NCBI GenBank assembly: GCA_029938985.1
Contig: JAOZTW010000093.1
Coordinates: 1 to 11,523, forward strand
Direction of reading: 5' to 3'
Length of the DNA stretch: 11,523 nt
From: Bacteroidales bacterium
Lineage (GTDB): Bacteria; Bacteroidota; Bacteroidia; Bacteroidales; JAOZQN01
Shown here: one piece after another, positions 1-6,059 of the stretch
Numbering within the stretch: position 1 is the stretch's first letter
How the letters are laid out: each line of letters begins with the position of its first letter
Translations under genes and position numbers: made by a program
The notes under the pieces: generated by a model
What the model saw: the letters and a program-made list of their open reading frames with translations, nothing else
The model's database searches: none
What the model was told of the DNA's origin: nothing

Positions 1-1
1 A

Positions 2-151
2 AATCAACAGTTAGAACAAAATAAACTACAGATTAATGAAAAAAATCAACAGTTATTAGATAGTATTAAATTAATGAGACAACTTGGAGCTTCGGCAGAA
101 CAAATTCAAAAATCTACTGGACTCACAAAACAAGAAATAGATAATTTATAA
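2..151 (+). CDS. C-terminal tail of an Rpn/PD-(D/E)XK-type putative transposase (5' truncated by window edge)
   Basis: The frame is open from the left edge to a TAA at 149-151 and gives 49 residues. The first part is a Q/N-rich coiled coil (NQQLEQNKLQINEK, then NQQL again). The second part reads LMRQLGASAEQIQKSTGLTK and closes with QEIDNL. This small helical ending, a 'xxLGxSxEqIxxxTGLxxeEI' pattern, is characteristic of the C-termini of Rpn-type PD-(D/E)XK nuclease/transposase proteins, which are multicopy in Bacteroidota. That match is family knowledge. The nuclease domain would lie outside the window, so the assignment rests on the tail alone. The DNA aaatcaacagtta occurs at 1-13 and again at 43-55. 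The 42-bp spacing equals two coiled-coil heptads, so the tail probably grew by in-frame duplication. Other proteins with a similar C-terminal helix-turn-helix-like end are possible. Confidence 0.6.
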   Translation, partial: NQQLEQNKLQINEKNQQLLDSIKLMRQLGASAEQIQKSTGLTKQEIDNL

Positions 152-213
152 GCTGTCAAAAATAAAATTGTAGATTCAAATTATTAAAACCATAAATAAA
201 ATAAACACTCCAA

Positions 214-257
214 AAACTCAAAAATAAAGGTTCTAAAATTCCTTAAAGTTTGAGTTT
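214..257 (+). terminator. Long stem-loop after the partial gene, possible terminator
   Basis: A perfect 9-bp outer stem (AAACTCAAA at 214-222 with TTTGAGTTT at 249-257) encloses a second short pairing (AAGG 227-230... with CCTT 241-244). It lies 62 bp beyond the stop of the partial gene and is followed by ATTTATG, not a strong T run. It could terminate that transcript, but the weak U tract leaves this uncertain. Confidence 0.35.
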
Positions 258-344
258 ATTTATGTAAGAAAAAAACTCCAAAAAATCCAATTCTTTTCGT
301 TTTTCAAAATTATTATAATACTCATTAACAGGAGAAAACTTTAA

Positions 345-352
345 TAATTTTG
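345..352 (+). promoter_or_regulatory. Candidate -7 box (TAATTTTG) for the DUF3352-like gene
   Basis: TAATTTTG matches the Bacteroidota -7 consensus TAnnTTTG exactly and lies 96 bp before the ATG at 449. No convincing TTTG or TTG -33 element is seen at the right distance upstream, and such an AT-rich gap gives chance matches, so this is only a candidate. Confidence 0.3.
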
Positions 353-448
353 AATGTCTTAATTATTGAGTTTCTATGAGTATAGAGTAGAATTAATTAT
401 AAAATTGGCTTTTTGCCAAAAAATTATTTTAAAAAATAAATAAAGAAA

Positions 449-2683
449 ATGAAGAAATTTTTAAAAGTATTTTTAGTCGTAGTTATTATAGCAGCAATGT
501 GTTGGGGTGGATTTTTTGTTTATAAAACATTTTTCCAATCTAAGAAAAGTATAGATGCCTTTGCCGCTATTCCAGAAGATGCTATTTTTATAGTAGAAAC
601 AACCAATTTAATGAAAGCGTGGTCGGATATTAGCAGTAGTGATTTGTGGCAATATTTGATGCAAACTTCCTATTTTTCAGACGTTAATAAAGATATTGAA
701 AAAATTGATAAGTATATTAAATCAAATTCTATTGCGAGTACAATATTAAAAAACAGGAAATTAATTATGTCGGCTCACATGATTTCGGCTGTTGGTTGGG
801 ATTTTTTATTCACAATTGACCTAAAAGAAGCGGCACGTACCATTGGTTCTTTAGAATCGGCAATTGGGTTGATAGATGGATATACTATTGATAAAAAGGA
901 ATTTAAACCAGAGAAAGGAGAGGCGTATGAAATTATTCAACTTACAAACGAAGAAGATAAAAACGACAAAATATTTATTTCTTTTGTTGATAATGTGATA
1001 CTTGTCAGTTTTACTGGTGTTATTATTGAACGTGCAATTCTTCAAAAAGAAGATAAACATTGGGATTTTAACAAGAAATTTCAAGAAGTTATGACTGAGC
1101 TGGGTGCAAGAAAACTTTTTAAAGTATATTTTAATTTTTCGTTGTTGGGTCAGTTTTCTAAAAGTTTTTTAACAGAAGAAGACGAAACAATGAAAATGCT
1201 TTCAGAATCGTTGGCATTTGCAATTTTTGATATTAATATAAAAGGTAAAAAATTGAGTCTCGAAGGTTTGGCAAACATAGATAGCACAACATCTTATGTA
1301 AAAGCTCTGGCTGATGTTGAACCAGGAAAAATGAGAGCTTATGAAATTCTTACAGACCAAACAGCCGCTTTTGTTTCTATTTGTTTTAGTAATTATAAAA
1401 CGTTTCATAACAATTTGTTAAATCAATATAGAAAAGATAGCCCCGAAGATGTTGAAGAAATTGAAGGTTATATAAAAAAGGTAAACAAAATTTTTAATAT
1501 TGATATTGACAAAGATTTATTTGGTTGGATTGGACAAGAAATATCGGTATTTAAAATAAGACCTATGGATGCTGAGTCGAGAGAGGAAGATATAGTTATT
1601 GCAATTAATGCCACAGATATTGATGATGCAAAAACAGGTTTAGACCACATTACAAGACAAGTACGACGTAGAACAGGAATAAAATTTGATGAAATTGAAT
1701 ATAAAAATTATAAAATTAATCATTTGGCAGAAAAAGGACTAATTAATGTTATTCTTGGAAAATTTATGGAAGGAATAGACAAACCATATTTTACTTATAT
1801 TGAAGATTATGTGATTTTTAGTAACTCGCTATCAACTGTAATGCAGGTGGTTGATGATTATATTGCAGGTAAAACTATGTCTCACAGCAAAGAATTTCAA
1901 AGTTTTATTGATAATTTTAGTCCTAAATCAAACATATCGGTGTTTATTCAAATGCCTAAAATGTACACCACACTATATTATTATACACCTGAAAAAAGTA
2001 GAGCCGATTTTGACGAAAATAAAGAAATGATTTTGAGTTTTGCAAGAATTGGTTTTCAGCTTGTTAGTACTGGTAAAATGTTTAAAACAACTCTTCTTGC
2101 CGAATATGATGAAAACGCACTGGCAGACGACGAAGTTAATAAACTATTGCAAGAAACCACTGATGACGGTTTTGGTGGAGAAATTGATTCTATGAGTTTT
2201 AAAATTGAAATACCAATTGGAAATCTTGAAACTGATGGAGCATACAAAGAATATTTTGATGACGATAGCACTGAAATAAAAATTGAGGGTGCAATTCAAG
2301 ATAATAAAATAAATGGATTGTGGAGAACATATTATAGTACAGGACATTTGCGTAGTTCGGTAAACTATAAAGATGGTAAAATTGATGGTATAGCATATTT
2401 TTATTATAACGATGAAGTTAATTCTAAACGAGCAGAAATAACTTACGAGCAAGACCAGATAATAGGTTTTTACTTAGAGTTTTATGATAATGGGGCACAA
2501 AAATCCAAAATTGAATACAAAAAAGGTGAAAGACATGGAAAAGGTGAGTATTATTACAAAACTGGTAGAATAAAAAGAGATGGTAAGTTTAAAAACGGAT
2601 TAGAAGAAGGAAAATGGAAATTCTACAACGAAGCAGGTGAAGTAATTAAAAAAGTGAAGTATAAAAAAGGAGTAATGAAATAG
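449..2683 (+). CDS. Membrane-anchored DUF3352-like protein with C-terminal MORN-like repeats
   Basis: 744 residues. A short basic start (MKKFLK) is followed by one hydrophobic segment at about residues 7-28, which is either a signal anchor or an uncleaved signal peptide. The bulk of the protein is therefore probably in the periplasm, held to the inner membrane. After a linker the text IPEDAIFIVETTNL (about 41-54) opens the large domain. This opening, and the later pattern of repeated beta-rich segments, are typical of the DUF3352 family, whose function is unknown. Residues from about 596 to the end form roughly six MORN-like (YwqK-type) units of 22-26 residues. Each has an NG/DG/HG turn, an aromatic pair such as YY or FY, and a following KIEYKKG-like strand. 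Such repeats usually mediate surface or protein contacts. The gene stands alone, with gaps of about 300 bp before and 1 kb after. The ATG at 449 is chosen because it gives the complete signal anchor; no Shine-Dalgarno site is evident. The gene is certain, its role unknown. Confidence 0.9.
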   Translation: MKKFLKVFLVVVIIAAMCWGGFFVYKTFFQSKKSIDAFAAIPEDAIFIVETTNLMKAWSDISSSDLWQYLMQTSYFSDVNKDIEKIDKYIKSNSIASTILKNRKLIMSAHMISAVGWDFLFTIDLKEAARTIGSLESAIGLIDGYTIDKKEFKPEKGEAYEIIQLTNEEDKNDKIFISFVDNVILVSFTGVIIERAILQKEDKHWDFNKKFQEVMTELGARKLFKVYFNFSLLGQFSKSFLTEEDETMKMLSESLAFAIFDINIKGKKLSLEGLANIDSTTSYVKALADVEPGKMRAYEILTDQTAAFVSICFSNYKTFHNNLLNQYRKDSPEDVEEIEGYIKKVNKIFNIDIDKDLFGWIGQEISVFKIRPMDAESREEDIVIAINATDIDDAKTGLDHITRQVRRRTGIKFDEIEYKNYKINHLAEKGLINVILGKFMEGIDKPYFTYIEDYVIFSNSLSTVMQVVDDYIAGKTMSHSKEFQSFIDNFSPKSNISVFIQMPKMYTTLYYYTPEKSRADFDENKEMILSFARIGFQLVSTGKMFKTTLLAEYDENALADDEVNKLLQETTDDGFGGEIDSMSFKIEIPIGNLETDGAYKEYFDDDSTEIKIEGAIQDNKINGLWRTYYSTGHLRSSVNYKDGKIDGIAYFYYNDEVNSKRAEITYEQDQIIGFYLEFYDNGAQKSKIEYKKGERHGKGEYYYKTGRIKRDGKFKNGLEEGKWKFYNEAGEVIKKVKYKKGVMK

Positions 2684-2742
2684 ATTGATAATTAGCAAGT
2701 TATAAAATGAAATACTAAGCACCAACAATACAAAATCAATAG

Positions 2743-2762
2743 CCTTGCTTGAAAGAGCAAGG
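2743..2762 (+). terminator. Stem-loop downstream of the DUF3352-like gene
   Basis: CCTTGCT (2743-2749) pairs perfectly with AGCAAGG (2756-2762) across a 6-base TGAAAG loop. It lies 60 bp after the stop codon and in the correct position for a terminator. The following sequence is TATAAATAAAAAA with no T run, so it may be a weak terminator or only an mRNA 3' stabiliser. Confidence 0.4.
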
Positions 2763-2947
2763 TATAAATAAAAAACGTTAATTGATTTCGCACCTTTGGT
2801 ATTTTTTGAAAATACAATTCTGAATCTTGTCCAGTCAGGTAAAAAGTAAAAAGAACAAGTTTAAATGGTTAATAATTTATTAAATATTTGTTTTTCGGCT
2901 GTTTAAAATAAAGGGCTACCCACTTAAAGTTGGACAAAAAAAATCCT

Positions 2948-2974
2948 TTTTCCAAAGTTTGGAACTTTGGAAAA
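2948..2974. repeat. Perfect 11-bp hairpin inside the MITE-like element
   Basis: TTTTCCAAAGT (2948-2958) is the exact reverse complement of ACTTTGGAAAA (2964-2974), with a 5-base TTGGA loop. It may act as a structural feature of the element or as a bidirectional terminator. Confidence 0.8.
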
Positions 2975-3008
2975 GTTGTGGCTATCACTAATATACTGCG
3001 AATTACAA

Positions 3009-3038
3009 CTTTGTCAAAGTGAAAAAACTTTGACAAAG
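3009..3038. repeat. Perfect 12-bp hairpin inside the MITE-like element
   Basis: CTTTGTCAAAGT (3009-3020) is the exact reverse complement of ACTTTGACAAAG (3027-3038), with a GAAAAA loop. Each arm is itself partly palindromic (CTTTG...CAAAG). The same CTTTG/CAAAG core recurs in the terminator at 6027-6053. Confidence 0.8.
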
Positions 3039-3231
3039 CAGAAATTTTATAATTATAAAATCCAACGTTACGTGGATAGCCAAATAAAGACTTTGTTTTT
3101 TTTGTGAAAATTAATAGATTGTTAAATATCAAACAATAAACAATCAATAGTTATGTTTTACCCAAAAATATTGTTTAAATATAATAAAGGAACATCTTAC
3201 AACAATTATCTGCACTTATAATCAATATACT

Positions 3232-3285
3232 TAGCCCGTTTTATTCATGATTTGTAATAGTATAATTTGTGAATAATGCAGGTTA
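3232..3285. repeat. Degenerate inverted repeat around an AT-rich loop
   Basis: The 16 bases at 3232-3247 (TAGCCCGTTTTATTCA) match the reverse complement of 3270-3285 at 12 of 16 positions, with the inner 7 bases (TTATTCA/TGAATAA) perfect. The spacer is 22 bases. It resembles a decayed element end or REP-like unit. No flanking duplication is visible. Confidence 0.4.
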
Positions 3286-3359
3286 AAGAACTTCTATGGT
3301 TTTTTGTTGTATAAATTAAAAAAAAATTATGCCTATCATTTACTATTCATTTTTTTTTG

Positions 3360-3367
3360 TATCTTTG
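3360..3367 (+). promoter_or_regulatory. -7 promoter box (TATCTTTG) upstream of a 26-codon ORF
   Basis: TATCTTTG matches TAnnTTTG exactly and is followed by GCAAAATTATA, a sequence context common at Bacteroidota starts. It lies 16 bp before the ATG at 3384, giving an expected leader of only about a dozen bases. No clear -33 element is visible. Confidence 0.45.
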
Positions 3368-3383
3368 CAAAATTATATATAAT

Positions 3384-3464
3384 ATGAAAAGTCGGGAAAA
3401 CTTTTTTGCAATATTTATCTGTTTGATTTTCATGGCAATAAGCAATTTTATTGATTTTTATTAA
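3384..3464 (+). CDS. Possible 26-aa hydrophobic membrane peptide
   Basis: The ATG at 3384 opens 26 codons ending at TAA 3462-3464. The product is a charged head (MKSREN) followed by a continuous hydrophobic stretch (FFAIFICLIFMAISNF) and a short IDFY tail. This is the plan of a single-span membrane peptide. It has a consensus -7 box at the right distance. Against it, the gene is very short and its first codons overlap an inverted repeat (3386-3405) that may just be the end of a small mobile element. I do not recognise the peptide. If real, it could be a small membrane protein or a type I toxin-like peptide; otherwise it is a chance ORF in AT-rich DNA. Confidence 0.3.
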   Translation: MKSRENFFAIFICLIFMAISNFIDFY

Positions 3465-3648
3465 TCAGTTTTTAATATTTAGACAAGCAGTTTTTCCAAC
3501 TATTCTGTATATTACTGAAATAAATACAAATATGTTGTTTTTTTATGTCAATTTTATATGCAAAATATGTTGTAAAGACAAGGCATACCTTGTCGCTACG
3601 GCAAATTGTATGTTTATAATATATCTGAAAAGTTCTCCCGACTTTTTC
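3386..3648. repeat. 263-bp unit bounded by a 20-bp inverted repeat (GTCGGGA core)
   Basis: The left arm (3386-3405, core GTCGGGAAAACTTTT) matches the reverse complement of the right arm (3628-3648, core GTCGGGAGAACTTTT) with one substitution and one extra A. Similarity continues outward as AT-rich sequence. The unit may be a small non-autonomous element, or an RNA fold in which the 3' arm pairs with the start region of the 26-codon ORF. No target duplication was found. Confidence 0.55.
3572..3599. repeat. REP-like hairpin
   Basis: GTAAAGACAAGG (3572-3583) pairs with CCTTGTCGCTAC (3588-3599) at 10 of 12 positions around a CATA loop; the inner 7 bp are perfect. Palindromes of the GTAgaGACaagg...ccTTGTCtcTAC kind are dispersed in many Bacteroidota and cyanobacterial genomes. 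That comparison is from memory of such repeats, not from a search. Confidence 0.55.
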
Positions 3649-3654
3649 AGATAT
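3621..3654. repeat. 13-bp hairpin with one bulge just upstream of the AAA/PD-(D/E)XK gene
   Basis: ATATCTGAAAAGT (3621-3633) pairs with ACTTTTTCAGATAT (3641-3654) around the loop TCTCCCG, with a single bulged T. It ends 37 bp before the ATG at 3691. It could stop read-through from the upstream promoter-like box or form a leader structure. It also includes the right arm of the 263-bp inverted-repeat unit. Confidence 0.5.
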
Positions 3655-3690
3655 AATAAGATTTAAAAAACTAAAAAGATATATAAACTA

Positions 3691-5238
3691 ATGATTATGA
3701 AACAAAAACTCGCACTCGGAAATCAGGAATTTTCAAAAGTTATAAATAATAACTGTATTTATGTAGATAAAACAGAATTAATATATAATTTAATTACAAA
3801 AGGAGATTATTATTTTCTGTCTCGCCCTCGTAGGTTTGGTAAGTCTTTGCTTGCCAACACTATAAAAGAGCTTTATCTTGGTAACAAAGAACTTTTTAAG
3901 GGACTTTGGATTTATGATAAATGGAATTGGGAAACCACTTATCCCGTAATAAAAATATCGTTTTCAAGAATGTCTTATCATTTACTTGGCTTAGAAACGA
4001 CAATTGATAACGAACTTGATGGTATTGCAAAAGCGAATAATATTATTCTTACAAAAAAGACAAACAGCGACAAATTTGAAGAATTAATAATTAAGCTGTC
4101 ACCTAAAGGACAAGTAGCAATTATTATAGATGAATACGACAAACCAATTATTGACTATTTAGACAATATTGCTCAGGCTTCCGTAAATCGAGATATATTA
4201 AAAAAGTTTTATTCTGTTTTAAAAGATTTGGATAAATACATAAAATTCTTTTTCGTAACAGGAGTTTCAAAATTCAGTCAAGTCTCAATTTTTTCGGATT
4301 TGAATAATTTAACAGACATTACTCTACATAAAGATTATTCTAGAATTGTAGGCTGGACAAAAAATGAAATTGAGAAATATTTTCCTGATTATATAAAAGC
4401 TGTTGCAAATGAATACAAAGATATTTATCAGGATATTATGTCCGAAATAAAAAATTGGTACAACGGATATTCCTGGGACGGCATAAATTTTGTTTATAAT
4501 CCCGTTTCTTTAATGAATCTGTTTTCTAACCGAGCTTTCCGAAACTACTGGTTTACAACTGGTACACCAACTTTTTTAATAAAATACATTAAAAAACGCA
4601 AAGTGTTACCATATAGATTGGAAAAAGAAGTTATTTCAACGGAAACACTTGATAAATACGAAATTGACAATATAACATTACTTCCTTTGCTGTTTCAAAC
4701 AGGCTATTTAACAATAAAAAAACACGATCTTGCAACAAATGAATATGAATTAAGTTACCCGAATAATGAAGTAGCCCGTTCTTTTTCCAAACATTTTCTT
4801 GCCGAGCATACAACAGGAAAATATGATATAACAGACAGTTTGTTGTACAAAATTAGAAGAAGTTTTGTAGATAATGATATTGAAGAACTAATTGAAAACT
4901 TAAATATTCTTTTTGAAAATATACCATACACACTTGTAGAAAGAAGCGAGAAATATTTTCATTCTTTATTTTTTCTTGTAATAAAAATTATTGGTTTTAT
5001 AATTGAAGCAGAAACTTTAACAATAAAAGGAAGAATAGATGCCGTAGTAAAAACCAAAGATAATATTTATATTATAGAATTTAAAATTAACCAATCGGCA
5101 GACAAAGCAATACAACAAATTAGAGATAAAAAATACGCACTAAAATATGCCGACGACAAAAGACCAATCTCCCTGCTCGGAATTAATTTTGATACAGATA
5201 ATAAAATAATTGAAGACTGGAAGCTAATTGATAATTGA
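3691..5238 (+). CDS. AAA-ATPase-like / PD-(D/E)XK nuclease-fold protein
   Basis: 515 residues, close to full length for the family with an AAA-ATPase-like N-terminal domain and a PDDEXK_9-type C-terminal domain. Visible motifs, in order: the family opening ALGNQEF and IYVDKTELI (about 8-33); a P-loop variant SRPRRFGKS (44-52); a Walker B IIIDEYD (144-150); a sensor-like FFVTGVSKFSQVSIFSDLNN (187-206); NWYNGYSWDG (255-264); and YNPVSLMNLF. At the C-terminus GRID (D450) followed by IIEFK (E463, K465) gives the PD-(D/E)XK catalytic pattern, so both halves look active. Members are multicopy in Bacteroidota; biological role is not established, with nuclease, mobile-element or defence functions all proposed. 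A second ATG two codons downstream (3697) is an equally good start. No Shine-Dalgarno site is visible. The gene is flanked by repeats on the left and a transposase remnant on the right. Confidence 0.93.
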   Translation: MIMKQKLALGNQEFSKVINNNCIYVDKTELIYNLITKGDYYFLSRPRRFGKSLLANTIKELYLGNKELFKGLWIYDKWNWETTYPVIKISFSRMSYHLLGLETTIDNELDGIAKANNIILTKKTNSDKFEELIIKLSPKGQVAIIIDEYDKPIIDYLDNIAQASVNRDILKKFYSVLKDLDKYIKFFFVTGVSKFSQVSIFSDLNNLTDITLHKDYSRIVGWTKNEIEKYFPDYIKAVANEYKDIYQDIMSEIKNWYNGYSWDGINFVYNPVSLMNLFSNRAFRNYWFTTGTPTFLIKYIKKRKVLPYRLEKEVISTETLDKYEIDNITLLPLLFQTGYLTIKKHDLATNEYELSYPNNEVARSFSKHFLAEHTTGKYDITDSLLYKIRRSFVDNDIEELIENLNILFENIPYTLVERSEKYFHSLFFLVIKIIGFIIEAETLTIKGRIDAVVKTKDNIYIIEFKINQSADKAIQQIRDKKYALKYADDKRPISLLGINFDTDNKIIEDWKLIDN

Positions 5239-5431
5239 TAATTACAGACCTCAAAATTGAGTTTTAATAAAAACGGTTAAAACACTTTATATTAACGCAC
5301 ATAACAATAACTGGACATTAAGATTTCCATTTATTTGTAATATAATATAATTTTATTTAATAAAGAATTTTTTATTTCGTTATTTTATATATTTCTTTGT
5401 ATTGTTAATTTTATATACAAAACTATATAAT

Positions 5432-6059
5432 ATGTCACAAAATACCACTAATATTAAAACAAACAAAGAAGCACTTGGTTCTGGTTTGTTTATGCAGAGA
5501 AGCTACATTTGTTGAGTTATGGAGAAATGGCGGTTTTCTTTTTCGTAAAGAACTGGATACACGTGAGAAGAGTCCAGAATTTCGTTTACTTATAGTTCAA
5601 TTGTGTCAGGATTATAATGCTCAAAAAATGAAATTATCCAAGATTTTTTCTATTTCACGTCAAAGTATCGATGACTGGATTGCTTCTTTCAATAAGCATG
5701 GTATTGTTGGTCTGATAAATAGTAGTAAAAATATAGGCAATTCGCATCGTAGCAAGGAAAACAAAGGTAAAACAAATACTGCTGACAGACAACATAAACA
5801 GCACACTATAAGTAAAATACAATATTCACTTGAGGATATAAAATTACCTTCGCCACTTAGTATTGAGCCAGAAAATATACCTTATGAATCGTTGGTAGAA
5901 AAGCATAATAATCGTTATGCTGGTGTGTTTGCACTTGAAATATTATTAGTAAGCGAATTTAGTTGGTTCAATTGGACAATTGGTTTGTTTGGTGATGCTT
6001 ACAAAATTTTACTCGTGAAAAACACTAAAACTTTGATAAAAAAACAAAGTTTTTTATAA
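5432..6059 (+). pseudogene. Transposase remnant: N-terminal HTH part, frameshifted and 3'-truncated
   Basis: An ATG at 5432 starts MSQNTTNIKTNKEALGSGLF and runs into a stop at about 5513. The reading continues in another frame with REATFVELWRNGGFLFRKEL. The change lies near 5490-5500 and fits loss of two bases from an AGAGA run. Downstream is a helix-turn-helix (KMKLSKIFSISRQSIDDWIA, then FNKHGIVGLINSSK) of the type found at transposase N-termini. Further on NNRYAGVFALEILL and FSWFNWTIGLFGDAYKIL look like the beginning of the catalytic region of an IS transposase. Recognisable sequence ends near 6015; the remaining codons simply read through the terminator of the opposite gene to a stop at 6057-6059. 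The catalytic half is absent, so it is dead. The IS family cannot be assigned from what remains. Confidence 0.7.
6027..6053. terminator. Bidirectional hairpin terminator between convergent genes
   Basis: AAAACTTTG (6027-6035) pairs perfectly with CAAAGTTTT (6045-6053) around an A-rich 9-base loop. On the minus strand it lies immediately after the stop codon of the Etf oxidoreductase-like gene (6054-6056). On the plus strand the second arm runs into more T residues. It is therefore a plausible terminator for both directions. Confidence 0.65.

Larger units (their letters stand above)
2914..3081. mobile_element. 168-bp MITE-like element with 21-bp imperfect terminal inverted repeats and 8-bp target duplication
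   Basis: The left end (2914-2934, beginning GGCTACCCAC) and the reverse complement of the right end (3061-3081, beginning GGCTATCCAC) agree at 18 of 21 positions. Immediately outside both ends is the identical octamer AAATAAAG (2906-2913 and 3082-3089), which is what a target-site duplication looks like. There is no credible coding sequence inside, so the element must have been moved by a transposase encoded elsewhere. An 8-bp duplication is compatible with several DDE families (for example ISAs1-like or IS256-like); I cannot assign one. The interior contains two perfect hairpins, listed separately. Confidence 0.75.
2684..3690. other. 1-kb non-coding region filled with inverted repeats
   Basis: No convincing normal-sized gene lies between the DUF3352-like gene and the AAA/PD-(D/E)XK gene. 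In order it holds a hairpin at 2743-2762, a MITE-like element at 2914-3081 with its 8-bp flanking duplications, a degenerate inverted repeat at 3232-3285, a promoter-like box at 3360 with a 26-codon ORF, an inverted repeat pairing 3386-3405 with 3628-3648, and a REP-like hairpin at 3572-3599. It reads as a landing site for several small non-autonomous elements. Confidence 0.8.

Noticed and set aside
405..419. TTGGC-TTTTT-GCCAA hairpin before the DUF3352-like start codon
   Set aside because: Only 5 bp of stem, and such short pairings are frequent in this base composition; no supporting context such as a T run used as terminator or a conserved leader.
2869..3147. Minus-strand 92-codon frame over the MITE-like element
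   Set aside because: It spans the entire element, both hairpins and the flanking duplications, shows no recognisable domain, and is explained by the repeat structure.
3451..3666. Plus-strand 71-codon frame upstream of the AAA/PD-(D/E)XK gene
   Set aside because: It begins with a non-ATG codon inside the 26-codon ORF region and runs through the REP-like hairpin and the right inverted arm; it has no protein-like pattern.
4631..4813. Minus-strand frame inside the AAA/PD-(D/E)XK gene
   Set aside because: Antisense shadow of a well-supported gene, with no motif of its own.
5250..5261. CTCAAAATTGAG palindrome followed by TTTT after the AAA/PD-(D/E)XK gene
   Set aside because: The central loop would be two bases, leaving a very short stem, so it is not a credible terminator.
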